Positions 1 through 7,658 of a stretch of DNA of 39,913 nt are shown here, in pieces. Numbering within the stretch: the stretch's first letter is position 1; each line of letters opens with the position of its first letter. The stretch is from an uncultured Bacteroidales bacterium (lineage in GTDB: Bacteria > Bacteroidota > Bacteroidia > Bacteroidales > UBA4417). A program made the position numbers and the translations under genes. The notes under the pieces were generated by a model, which searched no databases, had not been told where the DNA came from, and worked only from the letters and a program-made list of their open reading frames with translations. Where the stretch lies: NCBI GenBank assembly GCA_903864265.1, contig CAIPFN010000359.1, positions 1 through 39,913 of the forward strand, in the 5' to 3' direction.

Positions 1-141
1 ACCATACTTATGGATGGTATGGAACAGCATATACACTTCAAAGCATGAGCCGGAAGACCAATCTGGATAAATTCGAGGCCGTAATGTTCGACGACCGCAA
101 AGATCTTAACCATCTTACGCCTGTAGAACAGGATCAGGTAA
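1..141. repeat. Terminal direct repeat, left copy (contig circularity overlap)
   Basis: Bases 1-141 are identical to 39773-39913. The copy holds the end of the glycosyltransferase gene and the first 97 bases of terS. A length of exactly 141 is a common maximum k-mer in short-read assemblers, so this is most simply an assembly overlap showing a circular or circularly permuted molecule, not a packaged terminal repeat. Unique genome length is then 39,772 bp. Confidence 0.93.
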
Positions 142-662
142 TGAGATACAGGTTCGCTTTTGCCAGATGCCTGGATAATCCTGCCATTTCAGATAAATTA
201 CTTCGCGATGAGCTGATGAATGAGTTCGGCATCGGATCGTCGCAGGCTTACGTAGATATTTCGAATATTAAAGTGATCCTCCCGAATATAAGGAACGCGG
301 GTAAAGAATGGATGCGCTATTTATTCAATGAAGAGATAAGAGCTAACATCGCGAAGTGTAAGGATGATGAAGGAAATATTACTGACGTCGATAAACACAG
401 AAAAGCACTTGATGTACTTGCAAAGTACAATAAACTTGATCAGAAGGATACTGATCAATTGCCATGGGATGATATTATCCCTGTGCAGATAGAACCTACC
501 AGTGATCCTACCGTTCTCGGTATAACTCCTCTGGCTAATAAGGAGGAAGTGATCCGTAAACTTTACGAAAAATACAAGGGAGATATCGAAGTTGAAGATA
601 TCGATTACCAGGAAATGAACGACAGGAATGAGCCAGGAAAAGAAACAGATCTATTTCAATAA
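45..662 (+). CDS. terS: Terminase small subunit-like DNA-packaging protein
   Basis: This 205-residue protein precedes and overlaps the large terminase by 35 bases, the classic place for the small subunit, which recognises packaging sites on concatemeric phage DNA and hands them to the motor. The N-terminal half is helical with a helix-turn-helix-like stretch (LLRDELMNEFGIGSSQAYVD, about residues 53-72), fitting DNA binding. The middle is a helical oligomerisation candidate, and the acidic C-terminus (EVEDIDYQE) could contact the motor. Its start overlaps the preceding glycosyltransferase stop as ATGA at the circular join (equivalent position 39817), so the two are probably translationally coupled. 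The family call is by position and helical pattern; sequence similarity to known TerS proteins is weak by eye. Confidence 0.7.
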   Translation: MSRKTNLDKFEAVMFDDRKDLNHLTPVEQDQVMRYRFAFARCLDNPAISDKLLRDELMNEFGIGSSQAYVDISNIKVILPNIRNAGKEWMRYLFNEEIRANIAKCKDDEGNITDVDKHRKALDVLAKYNKLDQKDTDQLPWDDIIPVQIEPTSDPTVLGITPLANKEEVIRKLYEKYKGDIEVEDIDYQEMNDRNEPGKETDLFQ

Positions 663-2253
663 TCCGCAGCTCGAGTTCCGTTATGTTGCGGCGCATACGT
701 CAGTGATTGTCGGAGGCAGGAGACTTGGAAAAGGCCATGGCATCATCGCACCCTGGATGTTGCGCAATGCGCAGCATATGCCGCGGAGCTCGGGAGGAAT
801 TGTAGGAAGTACATTTCAGCAATTGCTTACCAGGACATTACCTGGGACAATGAAAGCCCTGGAAGACATGGGATATATTCGCGATATCCATTATTTTATC
901 GGGAGAAAACCTTCACCGGAATCAGGATTCAGAAAGCCCGTAATTGAGCCCGTGAGTTACGATCATGTGATGAGCTGGTATAATGGGTCAATTAACTATT
1001 TAATCTCGCAGGATGTACCAGGATCGAGTAATTCGCTCACGCTGCAGTCGCTTCTAATTGATGAAGCTAAGTACACAAACTACGACAAGTTAAAAGACGA
1101 AACTTTCCCTGCGAACGGAGGCTATAAAGGTCCGTGGAAAAATTGCCCGTGGCTCAATTCCATCCTGATCACGAGCGACATGCCGACTACTAAAAAAGGC
1201 AGCTGGTTCCTGAATTATAAAAATAAGATGGATCCGGAGCTGATTGATGGGATTAAGTCACTGGTGTATGACATTTATTTACTCAAACAGAAAGAACAGA
1301 CTTCTTATACAATAAGGAGAATAAAGGAAATGTCGCTTCTCCTGGCACAGTTCCGGAGTGTTGCAGTATATTATCGGGAATGGAGTACTATTGAAAACGT
1401 TGAATTGCTTGGAAAGAAGTACATCGCCCAGATGAAGCGGGATCTTCCTCCGCTTGTATTCATGACTTCGATCATGAGCATTCGCCCTGGTAAACTTAAA
1501 GATGGATTTTACCCGGCTCTGCGTGAATCGGTTCATTACTATACTGCATTTGATAACAGCTATCTTCAGAATTTAGATTATGATTTTGATAAAGCCCGCA
1601 TGCAAGACTGCCGGCAGGATGCTGATGTGGATTTATCGCGGCCGATTTGTATTGCATTCGATTATAACTCAAATATAAACTGGCTTGTTGCCGGTCAGCA
1701 GCATGGCATTAAAGCTTTGGTCCTGAAATCATTTTATGTGAAGTATCAGCGTAAGCTTCGCGAAGTTGTTGATGATTTCTGCAATTATTACCGGCATCAC
1801 CGCTCCAGGGAAGTTGTTATTTATTACGATAGCACGGCGCTAGGATCTAACTATGCCGTAAGCGACGAAGATTTCATATCAGTAATCTGCAGCCAGTTTG
1901 AAAAGAACGGCTGGAACGTGCAGCGCCAGCATATTGGAGGAACTCTTAAACACAATGAGAAATACCTTATCATCGACCAGGGATTAAAAGGTCAGAAATA
2001 TCTGATGCCACAAATTAACGCTCCAAATAATGAAGCGTTAAAACTTGGCCTCGAACATTGCGGAGTTAAGATCGGTCCACTTGGTTTTCAAAAAGATAAA
2101 TCAGGAGAAAAACTAGCCGAAACCGAGGAAGATCTTCTCGAAAATAGAACCGATGGTACAGATGCTTTCGATACGTTGATGCTTGGAATGTTTTTCTATC
2201 CAAACCAAAGCTATTCAAGCTCATCAAGTGGCGGAACTTCTACCTTTTTATAA
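628..2253 (+). CDS. terL: Terminase large subunit (packaging ATPase-nuclease)
   Basis: This 541-residue protein is the ATP-driven motor that pumps DNA into the prohead and cuts the concatemer. A Walker A-like loop GGRRLGKGHG lies near residues 29-38, and a Walker B with catalytic acid, LLIDEA, near 143-148. The C-terminal half shows RNase H-fold nuclease acids: IAFDYNSN (about 342-349), YYDST (about 394) and DGTDAFDTL (about 510). Length is normal for the family. The start at 628 overlaps terS; an upstream ACAGGA may assist initiation. No clear terminator follows, and a 283-base AT-rich gap separates it from the next gene. On the circle it follows the capsid and tail tube block, with the portal about 1.3 kb downstream. 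Confidence 0.92.
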   Translation: MSQEKKQIYFNNPQLEFRYVAAHTSVIVGGRRLGKGHGIIAPWMLRNAQHMPRSSGGIVGSTFQQLLTRTLPGTMKALEDMGYIRDIHYFIGRKPSPESGFRKPVIEPVSYDHVMSWYNGSINYLISQDVPGSSNSLTLQSLLIDEAKYTNYDKLKDETFPANGGYKGPWKNCPWLNSILITSDMPTTKKGSWFLNYKNKMDPELIDGIKSLVYDIYLLKQKEQTSYTIRRIKEMSLLLAQFRSVAVYYREWSTIENVELLGKKYIAQMKRDLPPLVFMTSIMSIRPGKLKDGFYPALRESVHYYTAFDNSYLQNLDYDFDKARMQDCRQDADVDLSRPICIAFDYNSNINWLVAGQQHGIKALVLKSFYVKYQRKLREVVDDFCNYYRHHRSREVVIYYDSTALGSNYAVSDEDFISVICSQFEKNGWNVQRQHIGGTLKHNEKYLIIDQGLKGQKYLMPQINAPNNEALKLGLEHCGVKIGPLGFQKDKSGEKLAETEEDLLENRTDGTDAFDTLMLGMFFYPNQSYSSSSSGGTSTFL

Positions 2254-2536
2254 TTTATTTTATCTTCTTTTATTTATCTCAGAAAATTCCGGCTTATCAA
2301 AAAGTAATTTGCTGTTTAATAGCCTAAAAAGTCTAAAAACAGTTAGGATTATTCCATTTTTCAGAATCTAGACCCCGCACCGCGCTGAAACGTGTCGGTG
2401 AATACCATTTTCGAATTTTACGATATATGCATGTCATGATTAATATATAATTATTCTAAATAATTAGTTACGGAACCCATTATTCATCTCGTAATTACCA
2501 TTTTATTATATTGCATATATTTAAATGCTTCATAAG
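2254..2536. other. AT-rich intergenic region with palindrome upstream of a secreted-protein gene
   Basis: No gene is visible in this stretch. It contains an 8-bp perfect inverted repeat with a 3-base centre, TAATTATT-CTA-AATAATTA (2448-2466), and a weak stem CACCG/CGGTG near 2387-2402. The 14-mer AATTATTCTAAATA in the palindrome recurs in the repressor/Cro intergenic region near 23983, so it may bind the same regulator. A promoter-like TTATATTG lies at 2506-2513. No convincing T-rich terminator for terL is seen. Confidence 0.4.
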
Positions 2537-2926
2537 ATGAAAAGAATCATGGTTTCAATCTTTGTTTTGATTTGTGTTTACGCGCAATGTCAGACTACGA
2601 ATAAATCATACTCACCTTTTAAATTAAAGAGTGGGCAGATATTAAAAGTAGGTGATACAATTCACCTGGTTAAAGGATCAATGCCGGATGGTACATTCAG
2701 ATGCGGAATACTGTTGCAAAACAAATGGGTTGAAGACTACGGCAATGCTCCACTGGTTTATCTTGGCAAGACTTATGCGAAGAAATTTTATATCATTAAT
2801 TACTTTATTACTCATAAGATTGGATCAGGGCTTACTTATGCGGCATTTACAATAAATAATAGATATCGGGCTGAACTTCTCATTGAGTGCGCTATAGCTT
2901 CCGGTGAAATTAATCTACATAAATAA
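2537..2926 (+). CDS. Small secreted protein of unknown function (moron candidate)
   Basis: This is a 129-residue protein if started at the ATG at 2537 (MKRIMVSIFVLICVYAQ); an upstream in-frame ATG at 2525 adds four residues but makes a poorer signal peptide. The Lys/Arg start, hydrophobic core and AQ end form a typical Bacteroidota type I signal peptide. No lipobox is seen. The mature part is about 110 residues, beta-rich with a conserved-looking LKSGQILKVGDTIHL stretch, perhaps a small beta-barrel. It stands alone between terL and another secreted gene with its own AT-rich upstream region, as expected for an accessory gene added to the late region. Possible roles are cell-envelope modification or superinfection exclusion; I recognise no family. 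Confidence 0.6.
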   Translation: MKRIMVSIFVLICVYAQCQTTNKSYSPFKLKSGQILKVGDTIHLVKGSMPDGTFRCGILLQNKWVEDYGNAPLVYLGKTYAKKFYIINYFITHKIGSGLTYAAFTINNRYRAELLIECAIASGEINLHK

Positions 2927-2927
2927 A

Positions 2928-2962
2928 TGTCCTTTACGTTTTTTCATTGCTGCTTAATTTAG
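2928..2962 (+). promoter_or_regulatory. Putative late promoter a (GTCCTTTA class)
   Basis: TGTCCTTTA at 2928-2936 is followed by TAATTTAG at 2955-2962, a spacing of 18 bp where the other six copies have 19. It begins just after the stop of the preceding gene and precedes the secreted-protein ATG at 3008. The downstream box is the weakest of the seven. See the finding on the seven-copy motif. Confidence 0.55.
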
Positions 2963-3007
2963 CAACTCTTTACAATTCACATCAGTGAAAACTAAATTAA
3001 TCAACAA

Positions 3008-3409
3008 ATGAAAAAGTTTATGCTTTGCATGCTTGTCATGCTGCTTGGCGTTGCCTTGCAATCATTCGCGCACACGCGAACACACGCTCCTCCTGTTGCC
3101 GTGGCCCTGAGCTTCGGACAGACGCAGCCGGATCAGGCTGCAATCAATGTAATAAGTGAAAAAACGTTTACCTGCAACCATTACATTATCCAGGCGCTTC
3201 CACAGGCGCGGGCTGTTCTGGTGCAAAACGTTTCATCTGCTGACCTTCCTAAGCCTCCCGATCTTTATAGTAATTTGCTTATAAAAATTCAACTTAAACG
3301 GATAGATGCGCTGGAGCGATCGGCAGTAATCAATAGTATCGGCTTTATCAGAACGATTTCACCTTCCAATGCAGATCCCTATAATCTAAGTCAGCTGATC
3401 AGGATCTAA
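3008..3409 (+). CDS. Small secreted protein of unknown function
   Basis: This 133-residue protein has a clear N-terminal signal peptide (MKKFMLCMLVMLLGVALQSFA, cleavage likely after SFA). The mature portion of about 112 residues begins with a His/Pro-rich segment (HTRTHAPP) and continues as a mixed fold with several hydrophobic strands. I recognise no domain. It is preceded by a copy of the putative late promoter and followed by a strong terminator, so it forms a one-gene late transcription unit. It is the second of two adjacent exported proteins between terL and the portal operon; both may act in the host envelope late in infection. Confidence 0.65.
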   Translation: MKKFMLCMLVMLLGVALQSFAHTRTHAPPVAVALSFGQTQPDQAAINVISEKTFTCNHYIIQALPQARAVLVQNVSSADLPKPPDLYSNLLIKIQLKRIDALERSAVINSIGFIRTISPSNADPYNLSQLIRI

Positions 3410-3434
3410 CGACAGATAAAAATAATAGCATAAC

Positions 3435-3467
3435 AAAGCCCTGCCTCCATGGCAGGGCTTTTCTTTT
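3435..3467 (+). terminator. Rho-independent terminator
   Basis: An 11-bp stem AAAGCCCTGCC / GGCAGGGCTTT around a 5-base loop (TCCAT) is followed by a T-rich run. It ends the secreted-protein unit, and its T-tract runs directly into the next GTCCTTTA promoter-like motif. Confidence 0.88.
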
Positions 3468-3502
3468 GTCCTTTACCAAAATCGCCGCCCGCTGTATCAT
3501 TG
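3467..3502 (+). promoter_or_regulatory. Putative late promoter b (GTCCTTTA class)
   Basis: TGTCCTTTA (3467-3475), 19 bp spacer, TATCATTG (3495-3502). The ATG at 3520 lies 17 bases further on. CATTGC (3498-3503) and GCAATG (3517-3522) form an inverted repeat whose right arm contains that ATG. It drives the portal/connector operon. The ORF track's TTG start at 3466 sits inside the motif and is therefore rejected. Confidence 0.72.
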
Positions 3503-3519
3503 CCGTAAACTTTATAGCA

Positions 3520-3747
3520 ATGTCCATCATCCTTATCAATCAACTCCATAAACTTATCGAGCATGGCGAATTCTCCATCGGTTTCGTAGCAGAATCGGGC
3601 GAAATCATTCATGCCAAACGGGCCATCTGCACCAGCTGGCATTCGGCCGGACGAACGATGAATATCAAGTTCCTGGATTCGAAAGAAATCCGCACCATCC
3701 GCCGCTGCACAATCATTGCCTTTAACGATCAGGAGGTAGCATTATGA
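3520..3747 (+). CDS. Small hypothetical protein upstream of the portal gene
   Basis: This 75-residue protein (MSIILINQLHKLIEHGE...) overlaps the portal start by four bases (ATGA). I chose the ATG at 3520 because the longer TTG start in the track would put the start codon within the promoter-like motif, and the ATG sits at the spacing seen in the other units of this class. The sequence shows a short N-terminal amphipathic or hydrophobic stretch, then a beta-rich C-terminal part (MNIKFLDSKEIRTIRR). Position directly before a portal suggests a head-assembly or connector accessory role. I recognise no family. Confidence 0.55.
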   Translation: MSIILINQLHKLIEHGEFSIGFVAESGEIIHAKRAICTSWHSAGRTMNIKFLDSKEIRTIRRCTIIAFNDQEVAL

Positions 3748-5114
3748 GTGAAACATTTGATATCGGTACAATTACCGTTATACCCGAAGCCAGCCTGGCC
3801 ATATTCCAGGACGACAGCCGCGATGTGTTCGACGAACCGGAACGCTTTATCACCGTAGGAGGCGAACGCATCGTTCCCTGGGGAATTTCGAATAACCGCC
3901 CTGCCGAAGTAATGCATAAGATTTCCAAAAGCGAAGTCGTTTCCTCCAATCTCGACCTGAATATCCGCATATGTTACGGACAAGGCATAAAGCCAATGAT
4001 GCGGAAAGTAGAGAACGAAAAGATCCGCTTCGTGGAATGCGAGGATCCCCGCGTAAATGCATTTTTCGAAGATAACGATATCGCCGGTTATTTCCTCGAA
4101 CAATGCACCGACCTGCAGGCGTTTTTTAACTGCTTCCCTGAAATCATTCTAAATAAGGGTTTAACCGAAATCGTTTCCCTGCGGTCCAAAGAGGCCGTGT
4201 TCAGCCGCTGGGGAGTATCCGATAAAAATACCGGAGAAATCATTAAGCATTATTATTGCGGCGACTGGGACGATGGCGCCACGGAAAACAATACCGTGAT
4301 GACCAAAGTCCTGAACCGTTACAATCCCTACCGTGATTTAACGAACCGTATTGCAAACAGGACCGTTGGCGTTCCACGCTTCATCGTTCCGCTCAATTTC
4401 CCCACTCCCGGCCGCGTGTATTACCAGCGCCCTCCCTGGTGGTCCATCTTCCGATCCGGTTCGTTCGACTTTGCCGTGATGCTCTGGGAATTCAAGAAAA
4501 ACCTGCTCAAACAGGGCCTCGCCATCCGCTACATAATTTACGTTTCGGATAAGTACTGGGACCAGATCTTCCAGGAGGAAAAGATCGACCGCAACGACCC
4601 GAAAGCCGTTAAAGATCGCAAAGAAATAGAATTTGCCAAATTCCGCGATTTCCTTTCCAACGAAAAGAACGCCGGGAAAGGCATCATAGCACTGAAGAAA
4701 ATGATCGCTTCCGGAACCAGCGCCATCGAGGAAAAATATATCACTATCGAGGAAATCAAAACAGGCGCCAAGGGAGGCGAATACCTCGAGGATAGTTCCG
4801 AAGTAAACAGCACCCTGAGCTATGCCATGAGCGTGTACACACAGCTGATCGGTTCCACGCCCGGGAAGACCGGCGGCAGCCTTTCGGGCACCGATAAGCG
4901 CGAAATGTACATGATCAAGTCGGCCCTTATGAAACCATACCGCGACCGCCTTATCCGACCGCTTCAGCTGATCAAGCGCTTCAACAAATGGCCCGAAGAA
5001 TTAGTTTTTACGGTGCCCGATTACGAGTTCACCACGCTCGATAAGAACAAATCTGGCAAACAAATGAACGACAATACACCCGATCCAAACTCTATAGCCG
5101 ATGTTAATCAATAG
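3744..5114 (+). CDS. Portal protein (probable)
   Basis: This 456-residue protein is the best portal candidate, forming the dodecameric channel at one capsid vertex through which DNA is packaged and to which the tail connects. An N-terminal acidic beta-rich wing is followed by a helical stem-like region, a crown-like C-terminal helix and a disordered tail (QMNDNTPDPNSIADVNQ). The motif PGKTGGSLSGTDKREMYMIKSALMKPYRDRLIRPL near residues 375-410 resembles the portal stretch in Bacteroidota prophages where membership of an oligomer ring is set. An unusually good Shine-Dalgarno (AGGAGGT) lies 5' of the ATG. It overlaps the small gene upstream by 4 bases and the DUF6712-like gene downstream by 14. 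The call rests on length, context and remembered family resemblance. Confidence 0.72.
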   Translation: MSETFDIGTITVIPEASLAIFQDDSRDVFDEPERFITVGGERIVPWGISNNRPAEVMHKISKSEVVSSNLDLNIRICYGQGIKPMMRKVENEKIRFVECEDPRVNAFFEDNDIAGYFLEQCTDLQAFFNCFPEIILNKGLTEIVSLRSKEAVFSRWGVSDKNTGEIIKHYYCGDWDDGATENNTVMTKVLNRYNPYRDLTNRIANRTVGVPRFIVPLNFPTPGRVYYQRPPWWSIFRSGSFDFAVMLWEFKKNLLKQGLAIRYIIYVSDKYWDQIFQEEKIDRNDPKAVKDRKEIEFAKFRDFLSNEKNAGKGIIALKKMIASGTSAIEEKYITIEEIKTGAKGGEYLEDSSEVNSTLSYAMSVYTQLIGSTPGKTGGSLSGTDKREMYMIKSALMKPYRDRLIRPLQLIKRFNKWPEELVFTVPDYEFTTLDKNKSGKQMNDNTPDPNSIADVNQ

Positions 5115-5970
5115 CATAGAACAACTCAAAGCGTACATTCCCACGGTGATGGGATCCAGTCTCGATCGTTACAGCGTTTTTCTGGAATCGGCAGAGCAAT
5201 ACCTGCTTACCGAACTCATCGGCGAAACCCTGTTCGATAAACTTTCGACCGTGGCAGCCAACCCGGATGCCGAACCTCCCATCGAGGCCAATACGCCGGA
5301 TCCGAAACTGCTCCGCCATTGCGAACAGATCGTTTGCCTGAAAGGTTACCTGGATGCCATCCCGATGCTCGACCTGGTGGAAACCGATACCGGCTTCGCG
5401 GTTACCTCCAACCCGAACCTGGCGCCGGCTTCGCAGCAACGCGTGGCCGCCCTGGTGAAAGGGCTCGAAATACGCCTAAGCGACAGCATAGAATTGCTTT
5501 TATCGTTCCTCGAGACGAGCATTGATCACCTCGGGGACTGGGCCGGTTGCAAAGCCTACACGCTCAACCACGACAGCTTCATCTTCACGCTTACCGAATT
5601 CCGGCGCTATGCCAGGTATGAAGGTTCGCACCTCGAATGGAAGAAAGATTTGTACAAGGTTACCCAGGCCATGATGATGATCCGCAACGTGATCAGCTCA
5701 GAACTTACCGACCTTATCCTGCAGCAGCTGAAAGAGAATTCGCTCAGCGACGTTAACCAGGCGATTATTGAACCGCTCCGCCACGCGTTGGCCGCTTTTA
5801 TTACAGGCTCCGACCCGATGGGCATGAACATGCTCAGCAAAGCCCGAAATATTCTCCTGGCTTCGGTGGACGATTATCCCGAATTCAAAGCCAGCAAGAT
5901 CTACACCGACTGGCTCGCACAGCTTCCTGTTGACGTAAACACGCAATCCATTGCCAATTTCGGCGTATGA
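5101..5970 (+). CDS. DUF6712-like phage structural protein
   Basis: This 289-residue mostly helical protein opens MLINSIEQLKAYIPTVMGSSLDRY, the pattern I associate with the DUF6712 family found next to portal genes in Bacteroidota phages and prophages. The N-terminal ~100 residues resemble head-tail connector adaptors in being all-helical (LESAEQYLLTELIGETLFDKL). The C-terminal part is a long helical bundle. It overlaps the portal gene at its start and the next gene by 4 bases (ATGA), so it is firmly within the neck operon. The likely role is adaptor or connector between portal and tail; the biochemical function of the family is not established to my knowledge. Confidence 0.65.
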   Translation: MLINSIEQLKAYIPTVMGSSLDRYSVFLESAEQYLLTELIGETLFDKLSTVAANPDAEPPIEANTPDPKLLRHCEQIVCLKGYLDAIPMLDLVETDTGFAVTSNPNLAPASQQRVAALVKGLEIRLSDSIELLLSFLETSIDHLGDWAGCKAYTLNHDSFIFTLTEFRRYARYEGSHLEWKKDLYKVTQAMMMIRNVISSELTDLILQQLKENSLSDVNQAIIEPLRHALAAFITGSDPMGMNMLSKARNILLASVDDYPEFKASKIYTDWLAQLPVDVNTQSIANFGV

Positions 5971-6734
5971 GCAACCAGGTGATCCATATCACGCTTCCCG
6001 AACGCTGGGACCAGCTCAGCGAAAAGCAGCTCGAGTTTGTCGCTAAGCTGCTGCTGCGCGAAATCCCGGCCGTGGAAATGATCACCCGCTGCTTTTTCAA
6101 TTTCACCGGCATCAAAATCCTGCATAAGGACCCGGTGATGCTCGACGGCGAACTCTGTTACCTGTTCAAGAAATACCACGTAGGGCGCTTCCCGCTCGAC
6201 GTGGATCTTACCGCTTCCATCATACAGCGCCTGGAGTGGCTAACAGGTGAGGTTACCTTATTCGCCAACCCGGCAGCCATTAAGCATTACACCGGGTGCC
6301 ACTTCAAGCTGTATGGTGTTACGCTCGAGGAATGGCTTATCGCCGACCAGATGTACATCGCCTTTGCCAAAACGAAGGACCCGAAATTCCTGGATAAGAT
6401 GCTGGCTGTTTTTTACACCAAAGCCGGCGAAAAATGGAACGCCGATACATCGCTCAAAAGCCGCGAAAAGCGTTTCCGCCGCGTGCCGCGCTTCCGCAAA
6501 TACCTGGTCTTTCTCTGGTACACTTCCGTGAAGCTCTGGCTTAAATCGGAATACCGTTTCCTGTTCACACCGCCGGAAAGCAAAGGCAGCCAGTCGCCAA
6601 ATGAGTATGTCCTGGGCTTGCTTTCAGCTTTGAACGAAGGCGACGTTACGCACAACCCAGCGCTAAAAGCCACCGATTGCCACGAGGTGTTTTACGAGCT
6701 TAACCGCAAAATCGAAAAATCTTTAAACTTCTGA
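5967..6734 (+). CDS. Hypothetical neck/tail-assembly protein
   Basis: This 255-residue protein starts in an ATGA overlap with the DUF6712-like gene. It is mostly helical, begins with ITLPERWDQLSEKQLEFVAKLLL, and has aromatic-rich helices around residues 110-140 (LEEWLIADQMYIAF) and a basic patch SREKRFRRVPRFRKY around 167-181. The pattern recalls helical assembly or chaperone factors encoded between portal and tail genes, but I cannot name a family. A host-like repeat follows the stop. Confidence 0.5.
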   Translation: MSNQVIHITLPERWDQLSEKQLEFVAKLLLREIPAVEMITRCFFNFTGIKILHKDPVMLDGELCYLFKKYHVGRFPLDVDLTASIIQRLEWLTGEVTLFANPAAIKHYTGCHFKLYGVTLEEWLIADQMYIAFAKTKDPKFLDKMLAVFYTKAGEKWNADTSLKSREKRFRRVPRFRKYLVFLWYTSVKLWLKSEYRFLFTPPESKGSQSPNEYVLGLLSALNEGDVTHNPALKATDCHEVFYELNRKIEKSLNF

Positions 6735-6745
6735 AATAACCCGTC

Positions 6746-6767
6746 ACCCTGAGCGAAGTCGAAGGGT
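6746..6767. repeat. REP-like palindromic repeat (ACCCTGAGCGAAGTCGAAGGGT)
   Basis: This imperfect palindrome with arms ACCCT/AGGGT lies in the 54-base gap between two neck genes. From memory, close variants of this sequence (CCTGAGCGAAGTCGAAGG) are dispersed intergenic repeats in many bacterial chromosomes, including Bacteroidota. One copy is seen here. Confidence 0.6.
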
Positions 6768-6788
6768 TTAACTCAAAATACAAAAGCC

Positions 6789-7223
6789 ATGTTCAATGCG
6801 TTTGAATATTTCCAAACCATCTTCGAAGCAGTCGGCCTGCTGAAGATCTATAAAGCCTCCGGCATTGCTTCCGTTGAAGAGCTGCTTTCTGATCTCAAAA
6901 ACAATCCCGAAAACTGCCTGGTGGTCCGCGACTCCGGCGACGGCCATCTCGACTTTAAGGACCGCCGCCTCGATACCGGCTACCATACCCTGTATATCTT
7001 CCAGCGCGGGAAATTTAACGACCACAGCGCCAACCTGGCAGCCAAGCGTGCCGCCATGGCAAAAGCCATTACCCTGTTTACGCTGATGAAAAAGGACGCG
7101 CAGAGCTTTAACCAGCCGGCTTACGGTTTCGACGACAGCCGCGTGGATTACGCCGAAATTGGTCCCATCGGCCTCAATTACTACGGCTATTCCTTTTCAT
7201 TTACCATGGAGCATAGTTTTTAA
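6789..7223 (+). CDS. Hypothetical neck/tail protein
   Basis: This 144-residue alpha/beta protein (MFNAFEYFQTIFEAVGLLKIYKASG...) shows a pattern of strands around a conserved-looking DSGDGHLDFKDRRLDTGYHTLYIFQRG segment and a C-terminal GPIGLNYYGYSFSFTMEHSF, which could be a packing strand. Size and place, after the portal/adaptor genes and before the tail genes, are those of head-completion or tail-terminator proteins. I recognise no family. It is the last structural gene before the accessory island at 7265-8463. Confidence 0.5.
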   Translation: MFNAFEYFQTIFEAVGLLKIYKASGIASVEELLSDLKNNPENCLVVRDSGDGHLDFKDRRLDTGYHTLYIFQRGKFNDHSANLAAKRAAMAKAITLFTLMKKDAQSFNQPAYGFDDSRVDYAEIGPIGLNYYGYSFSFTMEHSF

Positions 7224-7264
7224 TTTTTTCTTATCTTGCATGGTCTAACTTAATATTATTGACC

Positions 7265-7441
7265 ATGGGAATTATTATTCTTTATCTCGTAATTGGATTT
7301 ATTTACTTCGTACCATCATTTAATGCCTACAAAAGGCCAGAGTTCTGGGCAACATTTGTCGTTAATCTTTTATTTGGATGGACAGTTGTTGGATGGATAA
7401 TAGCCCTGGTTATGAGCTGGCATAAAAATGAAAAAAAATAA
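7265..7441 (+). CDS. Superinfection immunity protein (T4 Imm-like)
   Basis: This 58-residue two-pass membrane protein opens MGIIILYLVIGFIYFVPSFNAYKR and ends NLLFGWTVVGWIIALVMSWHKNEKK. The order hydrophobic helix, FVPSFNA..R, N-L-x-x-G-W-T-x-x-G-W-I-x-A-L is the signature of the superinfection immunity family that includes T4 Imm, which blocks DNA entry of related phages at the inner membrane. I prefer the ATG at 7265 to the track's TTG at 7259. It is a moron-like insertion in the late structural region, with AT-rich sequence on both sides and its own promoter-like TATCTTG at 7232. It may be expressed from the prophage or in infection to exclude rivals. Confidence 0.78.
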   Translation: MGIIILYLVIGFIYFVPSFNAYKRPEFWATFVVNLLFGWTVVGWIIALVMSWHKNEKK

Positions 7442-7488
7442 ACATCACTCAGCATCAATTTTACATTTTCATTGTATATTTACCCTAT

Positions 7489-7510
7489 CGTTTAGCCAGA
7501 CATCTAAACG
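7489..7510. promoter_or_regulatory. Inverted repeat, possible operator of the antirepressor unit
   Basis: CGTTTAG (7489-7495), 8-base spacer, CTAAACG (7504-7510) is a perfect 7-bp inverted repeat in the 217-base gap between imm and ant, upstream of the structured leader. Position near an AT-rich, promoter-like segment (TATATTTACC) suggests an operator; which protein binds is unknown. Confidence 0.4.
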
Positions 7511-7561
7511 AAGTTCCGATACGACCAAACCATGTCCAGAGTTCATATTACGTACTTAATA

Positions 7562-7642
7562 GGGGAAACCCTCGTTTATCTTGGCTCAGCAATGAGCCAG
7601 AAGCCTTGGTCGGCTTTGGAACGGATGAGCGAGGGTTTCCCC
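7562..7642 (+). ncRNA. Structured 5' leader RNA of the antirepressor gene
   Basis: A perfect 13-bp outer stem GGGGAAACCCTCG (7562-7574) / CGAGGGTTTCCCC (7630-7642) encloses two hairpins: GGCTCA-GCAA-TGAGCC (7583-7598, a GNRA tetraloop) and AAGCC-TTGGTC-GGCTT (7601-7616). The result would be a three-way junction ending four bases before the AAGGAG ribosome binding site (7646-7651) of ant. No T-run follows, so it is not a terminator. A 56-codon ORF runs through it (7532-7702) in another frame. Candidate riboregulator, leader-peptide control region or target of a small RNA; no known riboswitch recognised. Confidence 0.6.
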
Positions 7643-7658
7643 ATTAAGGAGACAAATT

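Noticed and set aside
1-141. True packaged direct terminal repeat
   Set aside because: The length equals a common assembler k-mer and genes read through the join, so an assembly overlap of a circular sequence is simpler.
3466-3519. TTG start for the small gene before the portal
   Set aside because: It lies within the promoter-like motif and its expected transcript would begin downstream; ATG 3520 fits better.
7562-7642. Invertible promoter or invertase site flanked by 13-bp inverted repeats
   Set aside because: The enclosed segment is only 55 bases and holds two further hairpins; no site-specific invertase other than the phage integrase is seen. RNA structure fits better.
7562-7642. Hammerhead ribozyme
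   Set aside because: GGATGAG and GGGGAAAC resemble core pieces, but the CTGATGAG...GAAA...TH order and stems are not present.
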